From an uncultured Shewanella sp. (lineage in GTDB: Bacteria; Pseudomonadota; Gammaproteobacteria; Enterobacterales; Shewanellaceae): DNA of 64,000 bases. Numbering within the stretch: the first letter of the stretch is position 1; every line of letters starts with the position of its first letter. The position numbers and the translations under genes were made by a program. The notes below the pieces were generated by a model that was not told the DNA's origin, searched no databases, and saw only the letters and a program-made list of their open reading frames with translations. Positions 28,054 to 37,968 of this stretch are shown in pieces. Location of the stretch: the NCBI RefSeq assembly GCF_947491715.1, contig NZ_CANLKR010000003.1, positions 62,001 through 126,000 of the forward strand, given 5' to 3'.

Positions 28054-30027
28054 ATGATTAAGTCGAGCATCAATGCTCCTGTATTTTTTTCATCTGTATT
28101 GCTTATTTTTTTAATGGTATCGATTGGGGCATTTTGGCCTGAACAATCCCAAGCTGTTTTCAAATCAATGCAACAGTGGCTAGAAGTTAAAACAGGTTGG
28201 CTTTATATTCTGGGTGTCGCTGTTTTCCTTATTTTTATTATTTTCTTAATGGTCAGTCGGTTTGGTGATATCAAATTGGGCCCAGATCATGCTGAGCCTG
28301 ATTATAGCTATAAAAGCTGGATTGCTATGCTATTTTCTGCGGGCATGGGTATTGGCTTGATGTTTTTTGGTGTTGCAGAGCCGGTAATGCATTATCTTGC
28401 GCCGCCAGATACTTCACCTGAAACCATTGCCGCGGCAAAAGAAGCCATGAAGATCACCTTTTTTCATTGGGGGATCCATGCATGGGCGATTTATGCTGTT
28501 GTTGCACTCAGTTTGGCGTATTTCTCTTATCGTCATAAGTTGCCTTTATTACCTCGAAGTGCGCTCTATCCGCTTATTGGTGAGCGGATATACGGGCCCA
28601 TTGGTCATGCGGTTGATACTTTTGCGGTATTGGGAACCATGTTTGGTGTAGCGACGTCTCTAGGTTTTGGTGTCTTACAGTTAAACTCTGGGTTGAATTA
28701 TTTATTCGGTTGGCCGATTTCAACAACAGTGCAAGTGGTGCTTATTATTGCCATAACCTTAATTGCGACTTTGTCTGTTTTTTCTGGGTTGGATAAAGGG
28801 GTTAAACGACTCAGTGAACTTAACTTAGGGTTAGCCTTTTTGTTATTGGTTTTTGTTCTCTTATTTGGTCCAACGGTTGATTTGCTACGGGCTTTTGTGC
28901 AAAACACAGGGGGCTATTTAAGTGATATTGTGGGTAAAACGTTCAATTTATATGCTTATGAGCAAAAAAATGATTGGTTAGGTGGCTGGACACTATTGTA
29001 TTGGGGCTGGTGGATTTCATGGTCACCTTTTGTGGGGACTTTTATCGCACGTATTTCAAGAGGTCGTACAATAAGAGAGTTTCTTGTTGGGGTACTCTTT
29101 GTGCCTTCGGCTTTTACTTTTTTATGGATGACGGTATTTGGTAATACCGCTATTGATGCCATCAGTAACCATGGCGCGTTATATTTAAAAGAGGCGGTTT
29201 CGTCGGATGTGTCAGTGGCGTTATTTCGCTTTTTTGAATATTTACCTATGCCAACCTTGTTATCAGCTATAGGCTTGTGTTTGGTTGTTACCTTTTTTGT
29301 GACGTCATCGGATTCAGGTTCCTTGGTTATTGATAACCTGACATCCGGAGGAGATACTGAAGCGCCCGTGTGGCAACGTATTTTCTGGGCATTACTGCAA
29401 GGTGTGGTGGCATCTGTGTTGCTACTTGCAGGGGGACTTCAAGCATTGCAGACGGTGACTATTGCCAGTGCATTGCCTTTCTTATTGGTTATGTTACTGA
29501 TGTGCTTAGGGTTGTATAAAGCACTTAAAGATGATTGGCTTAAGCTTAATAGTGTGCAATCTCATAATACTAGCGTGCAATATGCAAAAACCAATGTGAG
29601 TTGGGAAGAACGTATTGATGTGCTCGTCTGCCATCCTAGCAATGAAGAGGCGCAAGCTTTCTTAAAAGAGATAGCCGCTCCTGCGTTATCTAAAGCCTGT
29701 GAGAGCTTTCTTAAGCGTAATATTCATGCTGAGATGCGCTATATTGGCGATCGGGTGCGTTTTGTGATTAAAGAAGATGAACAACATGATTTCGTGTATG
29801 GTTTACGTATTCGAGAACATTCTATTCCCAATCCCATTGAAAGTGAGATTAAAGAAGGAGAGCACAGTTATTATCGGGTTGAAGTTTTCTTAGAACACGG
29901 TGGTCAGCATTACGATGTGATGGGCTACACCGAAGAGCAATTGCTTGCCGATGTGGTCACACAATATGAGCGGTATTTGCATTATTTGCATTTATCCAGT
30001 TCTGAGTATTTAGGCGCAGAAGCTTAA
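28054..30027 (+). CDS. betT: BCCT-family choline transporter (BetT-type)
   Basis: BCCT carriers import trimethylammonium compounds such as choline, used to make the osmoprotectant glycine betaine. The 657-residue protein has twelve membrane helices in its first 490 residues. It carries the family signature around GWWISWSPFVGTFIARISRGR and the tryptophan-rich segment ahead of it. It also has a hydrophilic C-terminal domain of about 160 residues, a feature of E. coli BetT (677). No betIBA genes are nearby. Choline versus betaine or carnitine cannot be decided by eye, though BetT is favoured by the long tail. Confidence 0.85.
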   Translation: MIKSSINAPVFFSSVLLIFLMVSIGAFWPEQSQAVFKSMQQWLEVKTGWLYILGVAVFLIFIIFLMVSRFGDIKLGPDHAEPDYSYKSWIAMLFSAGMGIGLMFFGVAEPVMHYLAPPDTSPETIAAAKEAMKITFFHWGIHAWAIYAVVALSLAYFSYRHKLPLLPRSALYPLIGERIYGPIGHAVDTFAVLGTMFGVATSLGFGVLQLNSGLNYLFGWPISTTVQVVLIIAITLIATLSVFSGLDKGVKRLSELNLGLAFLLLVFVLLFGPTVDLLRAFVQNTGGYLSDIVGKTFNLYAYEQKNDWLGGWTLLYWGWWISWSPFVGTFIARISRGRTIREFLVGVLFVPSAFTFLWMTVFGNTAIDAISNHGALYLKEAVSSDVSVALFRFFEYLPMPTLLSAIGLCLVVTFFVTSSDSGSLVIDNLTSGGDTEAPVWQRIFWALLQGVVASVLLLAGGLQALQTVTIASALPFLLVMLLMCLGLYKALKDDWLKLNSVQSHNTSVQYAKTNVSWEERIDVLVCHPSNEEAQAFLKEIAAPALSKACESFLKRNIHAEMRYIGDRVRFVIKEDEQHDFVYGLRIREHSIPNPIESEIKEGEHSYYRVEVFLEHGGQHYDVMGYTEEQLLADVVTQYERYLHYLHLSSSEYLGAEA

Positions 30028-30090
30028 GGCTTTTTTATGGGCTCATTTTGTTTTAATCGCGCATGATGCTTCGTTAAAAAGTGAAATGAT

Positions 30091-30125
30091 AAAACCCTGT
30101 GTGACAATACACAGGGTTTTTGGTT
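30091..30125 (+). terminator. Intrinsic terminator after betT
   Basis: AAAACCCTGTGT (30091-30102) pairs with ACACAGGGTTTT (30109-30120) around GACAAT, and a T-rich tail follows. It ends the choline-transporter transcript. Confidence 0.9.
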
Positions 30126-30293
30126 TTTTAAAACGCTTATTTTCTGGCGTCAATTTTATGCCCATTATCGGCCAGTATGTTGTGACAAGTGTTTTACTTA
30201 ACCCCGCCTTGGTATCGACGACACTTTGGCATTAATCCCAGTGTGTTAATTCAGTCATAAACAGTAATGCAAAGAAAAGCATTGCTGTGTCCT

Positions 30294-31157
30294 TTAGTTA
30301 GAGGGGGAACGGCGAACATTAAAATTAGGGTAACAGCCTAATGCATTAATGGTTTGATTAATTTCATGGGTTAATGCGTTTCTTTTCTTAACCAGCTCAT
30401 TGATATAAATGGCTTGTTTATTGACTTCTTCTGTTATTTTTGTTGCTTGACGGTATTGGCTTTCTGATAAGGTTTTATTGTTATAATTTTGATATTGTTG
30501 ATAATAATCATCATAGTGTATTTTTTCTTGCTCGATATCTAAATCAAGGGACTCAATGTGGGCTTTAAGGGTTTTTTCTTGACTGATCAAGTCGTCTTGA
30601 CCAAGGTAAAGTGCATTCAGTTGAGTGGGAAGGGTGTAGCCTTTTCGATTATAGTTCGCATCTACTTGGCTGTCAGGTTGGGGGGAATACATCAAATGAT
30701 TGGGATCGGTATGGTGCCCAAGTCCTAATGCATGTCCTATTTCATGCATAATAATGTTCGTCACCATATTTTCATCGCTTTGCACAAATTGTCCTTGACA
30801 ATTACGGGCACCTAAGGAAATCGCTAATACACAGTGTTTGGGCTGTTCTTTTCCCGTTGACAAACAGGTGGCTAATCCTAAATGTGTGCTTGAGGCATAT
30901 TTTTGCCATTTTATCTCGATACTGGGATTATTCGACTCGATAAAAGTGAGGCCGGGGTTGACTTGCTGCCAATAAAATAAGGCCTTGGATAAAGCTTCCA
31001 TGGGAAGCCGCTGCTCTGGAAGCTTAGCAATATCATTGATGTTTTCAACTGAATACCGGATTTGCTGTATTCTTTGTTGTTTCGCCTCAGCGGGGACTGT
31101 AGCTAGAAAGCTTAAGGCGAGAATATAGCTAACTTTCAAAAAATGATAATGCTTCAT
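30294..31157 (-). CDS. Secreted matrixin-like metalloprotease (metzincin)
   Basis: The 287-residue protein has a signal peptide (residues 1-25, ending PAEA) and the full metzincin zinc site HEIGHALGLGHHTD near 138-151, giving three His ligands plus Asp. HLMYSP follows as the Met-turn. An earlier part (FYWQQVNPGLTFIES) resembles the matrixin fold of M10 peptidases. The last 100 residues are charged helices likely to form a coiled coil (KTLKAHIESLDLDIEQEK; KITEEVNKQAIYINELVKKR). Two cysteine pairs suggest periplasmic or extracellular folding. The substrate is unknown. It lies downstream of tamB in the same direction, separated by 116 bases. Confidence 0.85.
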   Translation of the reverse strand: MKHYHFLKVSYILALSFLATVPAEAKQQRIQQIRYSVENINDIAKLPEQRLPMEALSKALFYWQQVNPGLTFIESNNPSIEIKWQKYASSTHLGLATCLSTGKEQPKHCVLAISLGARNCQGQFVQSDENMVTNIIMHEIGHALGLGHHTDPNHLMYSPQPDSQVDANYNRKGYTLPTQLNALYLGQDDLISQEKTLKAHIESLDLDIEQEKIHYDDYYQQYQNYNNKTLSESQYRQATKITEEVNKQAIYINELVKKRNALTHEINQTINALGCYPNFNVRRSPSN

Positions 31158-31273
31158 GTTAGATACAGCCTCTTATCAGCGCGAATGTTATTTTGTGTTT
31201 AATTGAGAATATTATTGCTATTGTGACAAATAGTTTAATATTAATGTTGCAGCCTATAAAATAACCAACTGTA

Positions 31274-34200
31274 TTATAAGTTAAAATTATAGTACAGGTC
31301 GAGAGATTGTTCGAGTGCCCCCGATACAGTTTCGAGATAAAGCTGTGAGAGTAAATAATAGCGAACCGTCATTTCATAGCCTGTATTAAACACGCCCATG
31401 CCATATTTAACCATGAGTTTGTCACCAATATAACCACTGATAGCGACTTTACCGTCATCATTGGTGTCCAGTTGGACATTTGAGAAGCCCAGTTTCTCAA
31501 TCAAGCCTGTGGCAGTATTGGTCAAATTGCCGATGGTACCTGTGCCGACACCGGCTTGCTGACTTAATGTAAAAGCGGCGGTGAGCATGAGAGAATCGTT
31601 ATCGCTTTCAAGGCCTGTGCCTTTGAGAATATAGGACAGGATTTCTGCTTGCTCCATTGAAGGTGAAGAGAATAAGGTCACAATGGGCTTTTTAGGTGTG
31701 CCTGTAATACGCACGCCAGCGGTAATATCATCTGCCTTGATTTCTCGAATGGCTTCAATGTTTAAACTGGGTTCATCCATCGGGCCCACAAATTGCAACT
31801 CGCCAGTATTGATGGTCAGTGTTTGTCCCATAAACTTGTACGTACCATCGATGATTTTAATTTCTCCAAAGAGTTGAGTTTGATGTTGTTCGGTTTGCTT
31901 TACATTTAAATTACCTGTTAATCTTCCCGTTAATCCCATACCTTCAATGCTTAATTGTTCACCGACTTTCATTTTCAAATTCGCTGTGATCACCATCGGA
32001 TTATCGGCTTTTTCTTTTGTGGCGATACTGTCTTGAAAGACCACATCTTTGGAGATGGCAACGCCACCTTCAGGGAGCTTGACGATAGTAATTTCACCAC
32101 TGGGTGCATCGAGTTCACCTGTGACGTTCATTGTATTATCGGCAATATCAATGGCGAGATCCGGTGCCAACTTGAGAATGGCTAGAGGGGGCTGAATGAT
32201 GGATAATTCACTTCCTTTCAGTGTGAAGTGGGCTTTGGGGTGAGCTTGGGACCAATCAATATAACCTTCTGTTCGGGCTGTGCCATCTCCCATTTTCCAT
32301 TGACCGTTAATGTTTGCTTTTTGTCCTGCTAAGGCGACTTTTAGATTTAAATTATCAATTAATGTTGGGTTGGCTGTAGTCAAAATACTGGCTTCTTTCA
32401 AGGTCACATGACCTGATAGTGTGGGTGAGCTCAGCGTGCCTGCAATGCTGAAATTACTGGTGAGCTCCCCTGTTAAGGTATCCAATTGAGGGAGGAAGTC
32501 CGCTAGGGCACTGAGTTTAACTTGATTAAGTTTGACATAACCTTCTAATTGTCTGTCCTCAGGTGCAATGTTGATGCTGAGCCGACTATTGATATTGGCA
32601 ATGTTATTTGATTTCAGGGTGAGCGTGGTGAATATTTGCTTAGGATCCAGTAGGGCGTCAAGGTTTATCGCTTCATATTGCATGACTACAGGAGTATGCT
32701 GAGTATTACTCATTTGAATGAGTGTCAGGTTACCTGAGGATAGGGTTAATGACAGCTTGCCTACAGGTGATGTATTTTCAGCCCATTTTAGGGTGCTGGT
32801 CATTTTAGCAGGACCATTCCATGACACTTGACTAGGTAATAAAGGCGTCATTAAGGCACCTAAATCCCCTTGATAATCAATGGAAAACTGCCCGCTAGTG
32901 CCGAAGGTTGCCTGATTTGTGGAACAAAGCGCTCCTTGAGCATCTTTTAAACAAAAAGGACTGACTTTACCTCGTTGTCGTGCCTGATCCCAACTGATGG
33001 CAATCGGTCGATTTAATTGTGTATTACCTAGTTTTGAATTGAATGACAACTGTTCAATATTGATATTGAACAGGTGTTTCTCTAGGTTTGAATCGCTTGT
33101 TATTTGACTATTCAGTGCGATGTCGCCCAAGGTTGTGATTTGAGTTTCTTGGTTTTGGGAGTCACCTTTCATGTGAATATTGGCTGATGTCAAAGAAAGA
33201 GGGTTTAGGGAGATAGTGTTGCCTGATAGTGTGAGGTTAAAGGCATTATTATCAAATAAATCAATGGTTGCAGATAGATTGGCTTTATCCAACGTGTAAT
33301 TCAAATAACTGAGATTAATGGCATTAAAAATCGCATTGGCTTTTGGTTGGCCCGCTTCTCCTGTGATTTTTATATCGGCATTGATTGTGCCTGCTGCATT
33401 AGGATCCCAAAGCTGTAGTTCCGGTATGGATAATTGACCGTTAAGCGCCCAGTTATTGGTAACATCGCCATTAAGGGTTAACTGACTTTTAAACGCGATT
33501 AAATTCAGCTGATTTGCACTGAGCTGAAAATCATTATTGACTGATATATCCCCGGTGAGTGATAAAGGGTAGTTATCGATTGTGCCCTCTAGCTTGGCTT
33601 TTTCGATTGCGACTTGCCATGCTTTATCCTTGAGATCAATTTTACCTTTCGTTGAAAATGTGCCTGTTATTTGGCTCATGGGAATGGGATAATCTAATGT
33701 TATATTTAAGGGGGATAACTCTAATTGACTGGCGTCGAGTTTATTAGTTGAGGCATTTGCCTGCCATTCTATGGCGTTATTATACGATAAAAAGCCTGTA
33801 AATGTGACGTCTCCCATCGGACTTTTGGCTTCAAAGTCATCAATTTTGAGTGTGCTATTGGTATGAGTAATATTGGTGGTAATGGAGGCTTCAGGCTGAA
33901 AAGGGGTGATAATATTCCCTGTTAAACTTGCCTTTTGTTTGGTCAGAGAGCCCTGACTACTGAAATGAAGATTGTGTCCTTGATAAAGTGCAGTATCCAA
34001 TGGCCAGATAATGCTAAGTGCGTTAAGGTCTACGTGATAATCCAGAGTCGGAGCGGTTAAATTGATGTGTCCTTTAAGGGTTAAATTGGTCTGGCCGTTG
34101 GCGGTTAAATCAATTTGTAGATCGCTAAAATCATTCGTAACATTTAAATTAAAGGATTGATTATTCAGTTTGGGTATTTCTTTGAGTTGAGTGATCTTGC

Positions 34201-35233
34201 CATTGGCTTGAACATCGATAGGGTAGTGCTCTGTGAGCTGCATATCCCCTTTAAGGTTGATTTCACCATCGGTATGCACTGCAAAAAACGTGTCGACATG
34301 AATAAGGTAACTTTGGTAGCTCCCTGTTAATGTGACTTTTTTAAAATAGTCTTGACGCTGACCTAATATCAAGTTGCCTTGGAGTAAGCTTAGCTTGTCA
34401 ACAAATACAGGGATAGGCATGAAGACTTGTGGGAGCTTGGCCATGGCCCACTCATTGGCAGTTGTGTTTATTGATTTAGGTTGCGCTTTTTTGGCTTGAG
34501 TATAATTTGATGTACCAGCGGATCTCGAATGGGCTAAAGAGGTTGAGCTGATTGAATTATTGGCCGGTGTGTCTCCTAAAGGAATATTCACTTTCCAATC
34601 CGTTGCACTAATATCTTTGACGCGGATCCCTGTGCTTGTCCATTGTGCCTGAGTGTTGAGCTTTTGAATATCAAAGGTCATGTCATTGACCCTGACTTGT
34701 ATGTTATGAAGTTCAGATTGGGCTAATTGAATGGCAAATGGCAAAATAATTGTACTTTCACTGTTTGTTTCTTGCTCGGTGTTTTTGGTTGTTTCACTAG
34801 AGCTTGGCAGGGCATCAGTATCGATATCTACGGTGACTTTATTTGTATTAAGCTGTTTTACACACAGCTGGTTTTGCAGTAGACACAGGGGTTGCCAAAC
34901 CACATCAAGATCGATGACCTCTACCTTGATCCCGGGCATTGACCAATGGGCTGAAGACAAGCTCAATCCTTTATTGAGAGTACCATTGGCATAAACGATA
35001 TTGAGATCAGGGATCAAGTTATTGGCGATATTAATGGCAATACGCGTGCCAGGTTGGGTGCCCACTAATGCAGCAAAGCAGATTAATATAAACAGAGGAA
35101 TATAAATCGCACTGCGAGTGATGAATTTGAAGGCGCGCCAGCAAAAGCGTTTCAGCTGGGTTAGCCTGGAGGTTGATTGAGTCACCTGCTTAGAAGGAGA
35201 GGTCTTTTTTTTCGAGAGGGTGTTGTTTATCAT
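31274..35233 (-). CDS. tamB: Translocation and assembly module subunit TamB
   Basis: TamB is a large inner-membrane-anchored periplasmic protein that works with TamA, in outer-membrane protein assembly and phospholipid transport. The ATG at 35231-35233 overlaps the tamA stop as ATGA; a longer upstream frame is rejected because it lies inside tamA. The 1319-residue protein has one membrane helix near the start (about 40-62; IYIPLFILICFAALVG), a long beta-rich body of repeated short strands, and the C-terminal DUF490 domain (about 960-1319) ending in YNFNL, a beta-type terminus. E. coli TamB has 1259 residues. Confidence 0.95.
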   Translation of the reverse strand: MINNTLSKKKTSPSKQVTQSTSRLTQLKRFCWRAFKFITRSAIYIPLFILICFAALVGTQPGTRIAINIANNLIPDLNIVYANGTLNKGLSLSSAHWSMPGIKVEVIDLDVVWQPLCLLQNQLCVKQLNTNKVTVDIDTDALPSSSETTKNTEQETNSESTIILPFAIQLAQSELHNIQVRVNDMTFDIQKLNTQAQWTSTGIRVKDISATDWKVNIPLGDTPANNSISSTSLAHSRSAGTSNYTQAKKAQPKSINTTANEWAMAKLPQVFMPIPVFVDKLSLLQGNLILGQRQDYFKKVTLTGSYQSYLIHVDTFFAVHTDGEINLKGDMQLTEHYPIDVQANGKITQLKEIPKLNNQSFNLNVTNDFSDLQIDLTANGQTNLTLKGHINLTAPTLDYHVDLNALSIIWPLDTALYQGHNLHFSSQGSLTKQKASLTGNIITPFQPEASITTNITHTNSTLKIDDFEAKSPMGDVTFTGFLSYNNAIEWQANASTNKLDASQLELSPLNITLDYPIPMSQITGTFSTKGKIDLKDKAWQVAIEKAKLEGTIDNYPLSLTGDISVNNDFQLSANQLNLIAFKSQLTLNGDVTNNWALNGQLSIPELQLWDPNAAGTINADIKITGEAGQPKANAIFNAINLSYLNYTLDKANLSATIDLFDNNAFNLTLSGNTISLNPLSLTSANIHMKGDSQNQETQITTLGDIALNSQITSDSNLEKHLFNINIEQLSFNSKLGNTQLNRPIAISWDQARQRGKVSPFCLKDAQGALCSTNQATFGTSGQFSIDYQGDLGALMTPLLPSQVSWNGPAKMTSTLKWAENTSPVGKLSLTLSSGNLTLIQMSNTQHTPVVMQYEAINLDALLDPKQIFTTLTLKSNNIANINSRLSINIAPEDRQLEGYVKLNQVKLSALADFLPQLDTLTGELTSNFSIAGTLSSPTLSGHVTLKEASILTTANPTLIDNLNLKVALAGQKANINGQWKMGDGTARTEGYIDWSQAHPKAHFTLKGSELSIIQPPLAILKLAPDLAIDIADNTMNVTGELDAPSGEITIVKLPEGGVAISKDVVFQDSIATKEKADNPMVITANLKMKVGEQLSIEGMGLTGRLTGNLNVKQTEQHQTQLFGEIKIIDGTYKFMGQTLTINTGELQFVGPMDEPSLNIEAIREIKADDITAGVRITGTPKKPIVTLFSSPSMEQAEILSYILKGTGLESDNDSLMLTAAFTLSQQAGVGTGTIGNLTNTATGLIEKLGFSNVQLDTNDDGKVAISGYIGDKLMVKYGMGVFNTGYEMTVRYYLLSQLYLETVSGALEQSLDLYYNFNL

Positions 35234-37077
35234 AGTTCCGATCCCATTATAATGTGGATCCGCCAAGGGCGATCTAAGGTATCGTTTTTTTGTAAGCCTA
35301 TGCCTAAATCCAGTCGTATAGGTCCGATAGGCGAAATCCAAGCAATGCCTGGGCCGACGGAGACAACGGGATCAAACTGACTTGTGTCATATGCATTACC
35401 AGCATCAACAAAAAGTGCTCCTCGCCAGCTAGGGGTAAAATAATATTGATATTCTAAGCTGCCGACAATCAAGTAACGTCCTCCAACAACTTCCCTTATT
35501 TGATTGCCGTCTGAGTCGGTATAATCAATATAAGGGCCCAGTTCATTGTAACTGTAACCCCGAATACTTTGATCGCCGCCGGCAAAATAGCGTAATGAAG
35601 GAGAAATTTCCGCTAGATTACTGTCATCGGTGACATTAATCCCTAAGTCTAATCTCGACACAAAACGGTGCCTGGTAAAAAAGGTGTCAATCCATTTGAA
35701 CTTGGCTTCCATTTTTAGCAGTCGAATGGTGGAGCCCAGATCAGGATCGCCATAGGCAATAGAATAAGATTGCATAGTACCAGATTTCGGATCTAGGCTG
35801 CTATCACCTCGAACTGTTTTGGAGAGACTACTGCCAAATAAGATAAATTGAGGGTCGTAATTGACATTGGATTGATTGTATTTCTCTTTTAAGGCTTCAA
35901 CAGAGTAAGAAAAAACCCACTTATCTTTTAATCTGTGCTGACGAGCAACACCAATGAGGTATTGGGTCGAATCAAGTTGACCCGTATTGTAATATTTCTC
36001 GCTGCTGGTACTGTATTCTTGTGTGAGTCCATAATAGTCTCGAATAATACCAAATCGAATTTTCAATAAATCATCCAGTGGATCGGTCAATGGAATACTG
36101 TATGTAGTGAGGAGTTTAGGTCGGTTTAAAGACCATTGAGCCGTGGTGGTTTGTGAATGCCCATAGCGATTAATTTGTGGTGTTTGCCAGGTGACACTGA
36201 TCCTAGGTTCGATGTTATTATTTGTGGTGTTACCTATATCGGCGCCAAGACCCAATTTAATGGAATGATCCGGTCGAGGGGAGAGGTTAACATTAATGGG
36301 GATTACATCGCTATTGGCTTGACTCATTAAAGGTAGCACTTGGATATTAGAGAAATAGCCAGTGTTTAGTAGTTTTTGATTCAGTTGATTCAAAGCACTG
36401 CTGCTATAAGGTGCCCCCGTTTTGAATGGGATCAGTCTATTTAATAACTCAGGTTCGAGTGTCGAGCCTTCAAAAGTGACATTGCCCAAACGATACCGAT
36501 CACCCGATTGATAGTAAAGATTAATTTTCGCTAAGTTTAAATCTCGATTAACGATAATTTGAGATTGGGTATATTTGCCATCAAAATAGCCTCGAGCTAA
36601 TGCCATGGAGACCAACTGAGACTTCATTTGTTCGTATGTCCCTTGATTGAGAATATCGCCTGGTCGTATTTTTAATTGATTAAGCCATTGATTAAATACG
36701 GGATCGTCTAGTAACTCTCCTTGAATACGAATATCTATCCATTGTAGACGGGTGGGCTCACCTAAGGTCACATTAATATTGAGTGTCCAAGCTGATTTTT
36801 CATGTTGCGTGGTTTTTTGTTTAATGATGCTATGGTAGTAGCCCATGGATTGTAAGGCGGCATCAATATTATCTTTTGCATTAAAAAGATAAGCACGCCG
36901 TTGAACACTGGATGTGGGTAATGTGCCTAGATGGGCTTCAATATTTTTTTTTAATGCCTTATTGACACCAGTGATGTTTAGTTTAAGCCAGTCGTTGGCT
37001 TGCGCTGTCATAGAAATACACATGCACAATAGCAAGAGTAAACAAACAGTCATGCTTTTATGAAAAAGTGTGAACAA
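35230..37077 (-). CDS. tamA: Translocation and assembly module subunit TamA
   Basis: TamA is an Omp85-family outer-membrane protein. The protein has a signal peptide ending SMTAQA, three POTRA-like domains (about 25-260; for example YRLGNVTFEGSTLEP and LRLQWIDIRIQG), then a 16-strand barrel with the Omp85 motif GGDQSIRGYSYNELGP and a C-terminal beta-signal region. I favour the TTG at 37077 because AGGA lies 6 bases upstream and it gives a signal peptide with a charged start. A TTG at 37107 and an ATG at 37053 are alternatives. It overlaps tamB by four bases, so the two are translationally coupled. Confidence 0.93.
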   Translation of the reverse strand: MFTLFHKSMTVCLLLLLCMCISMTAQANDWLKLNITGVNKALKKNIEAHLGTLPTSSVQRRAYLFNAKDNIDAALQSMGYYHSIIKQKTTQHEKSAWTLNINVTLGEPTRLQWIDIRIQGELLDDPVFNQWLNQLKIRPGDILNQGTYEQMKSQLVSMALARGYFDGKYTQSQIIVNRDLNLAKINLYYQSGDRYRLGNVTFEGSTLEPELLNRLIPFKTGAPYSSSALNQLNQKLLNTGYFSNIQVLPLMSQANSDVIPINVNLSPRPDHSIKLGLGADIGNTTNNNIEPRISVTWQTPQINRYGHSQTTTAQWSLNRPKLLTTYSIPLTDPLDDLLKIRFGIIRDYYGLTQEYSTSSEKYYNTGQLDSTQYLIGVARQHRLKDKWVFSYSVEALKEKYNQSNVNYDPQFILFGSSLSKTVRGDSSLDPKSGTMQSYSIAYGDPDLGSTIRLLKMEAKFKWIDTFFTRHRFVSRLDLGINVTDDSNLAEISPSLRYFAGGDQSIRGYSYNELGPYIDYTDSDGNQIREVVGGRYLIVGSLEYQYYFTPSWRGALFVDAGNAYDTSQFDPVVSVGPGIAWISPIGPIRLDLGIGLQKNDTLDRPWRIHIIMGSEL

Positions 37078-37107
37078 AAAAGATCCTTTTATCACTTTAA
37101 GAGTCAA

Positions 37108-37493
37108 TGAGGGTTAGGCGTTGCCTGCGTCATATTCATTTTCTAATCAATCTCTTTATGGTTTATCGCGTCTAAAGAGTCAATTCATTTGGTGCCTTTT
37201 TTAAAGGCTTGAGCATCATACCTTATTTTAATCTCTTGTAAGCATTCAAGTCGTTTGGAGTTAGAGTTTAATTAATAATAATATAAACTTATCAAGCTTA
37301 AAAAGCGAATAAGCTGACAAGAATAAAGCCCTTTTTATTGTCTTAGTCAGTGTTAATTCAGGCTTTATTATCCCTTTTTTCACTTGTCATTGGTGTTTGA
37401 TAAGGTGGTTTTATTTTGGCTGTAAGTCATCCATAAACTTAAGTGGAAATATTAACTAAACTTAAAGAGAGTTTTGATTTTAGGGGAAGGGCT
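37108..37493. other. Divergent region between tamA and the CBS gene
   Basis: The 386 bases hold no gene. AATAAAGCC at 37322-37330 and GGCTTTATT at 37361-37369 form a 9-bp inverted repeat separated by 30 bases, followed by CCCTTTTTT. It could be a weak hairpin upstream of the CBS gene. The tamA promoter should lie at the left side. Confidence 0.5.
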
Positions 37494-37910
37494 ATGGATT
37501 CTATTAAAGTGAAAGATTATATGGATAGGCAGCCAGTGCTTTTGAGGCCAACAATGTCACTTGCTACGGCTGTAGATTGGTTGCTTGATAAGCATAAACT
37601 GGGAGCAGCGGTGGTGGATGATGAGCAGCACATTATTGGTTTTTTAACGCAACAAGATTGTTTAGCTGTCATGCTTAAGAGTAGTTATCATTGTGATCTG
37701 ACTGCCACTGTAGCAGATTGTATGCTCACTGATGTGATAATCATGACACCAGAAACCAGTATTTTAGAAGTGGCAGGGCAAATGACAGGAATAAAACCTA
37801 AAGTGTATCCGGTCGTCGAGAATGACCGTGTATTAGGGACAATTAATCGCACCCATGTGCTAAAAGCTATTAACCTTTATATGCAGCAAAGCTATCTTAC
37901 TCCTCTATAG
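37494..37910 (+). CDS. Stand-alone CBS-pair protein
   Basis: The 138-residue protein consists of two CBS motifs and nothing else. The first is about 5-60 (VKDYMDRQPVLLRPTMSL, LGAAVVDDEQHIIGFLTQQDCL), the second about 70-130 (ADCMLTDVIIMTPETSI, VYPVVENDRVLGTINRTHVL). Such pairs bind adenine nucleotides and sense energy or ligand state. The start ATG at 37494 is chosen because AGGGGAAGGG lies just upstream; a GTG at 37443 is less likely. It lies 58 bases before the next gene on the same strand. Its partner is unknown. Confidence 0.85.
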   Translation: MDSIKVKDYMDRQPVLLRPTMSLATAVDWLLDKHKLGAAVVDDEQHIIGFLTQQDCLAVMLKSSYHCDLTATVADCMLTDVIIMTPETSILEVAGQMTGIKPKVYPVVENDRVLGTINRTHVLKAINLYMQQSYLTPL

Positions 37911-37968
37911 CAAGGTCAACTTTACTGAGTCATCAATATTGGCTGAATAACATTATTAAGGAACAATA

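Noticed and set aside
35234-35341. Extra N-terminal 36 codons for TamB
   Set aside because: The longer frame lies wholly inside tamA. The ATGA overlap at 35230-35233 gives a natural coupled start.
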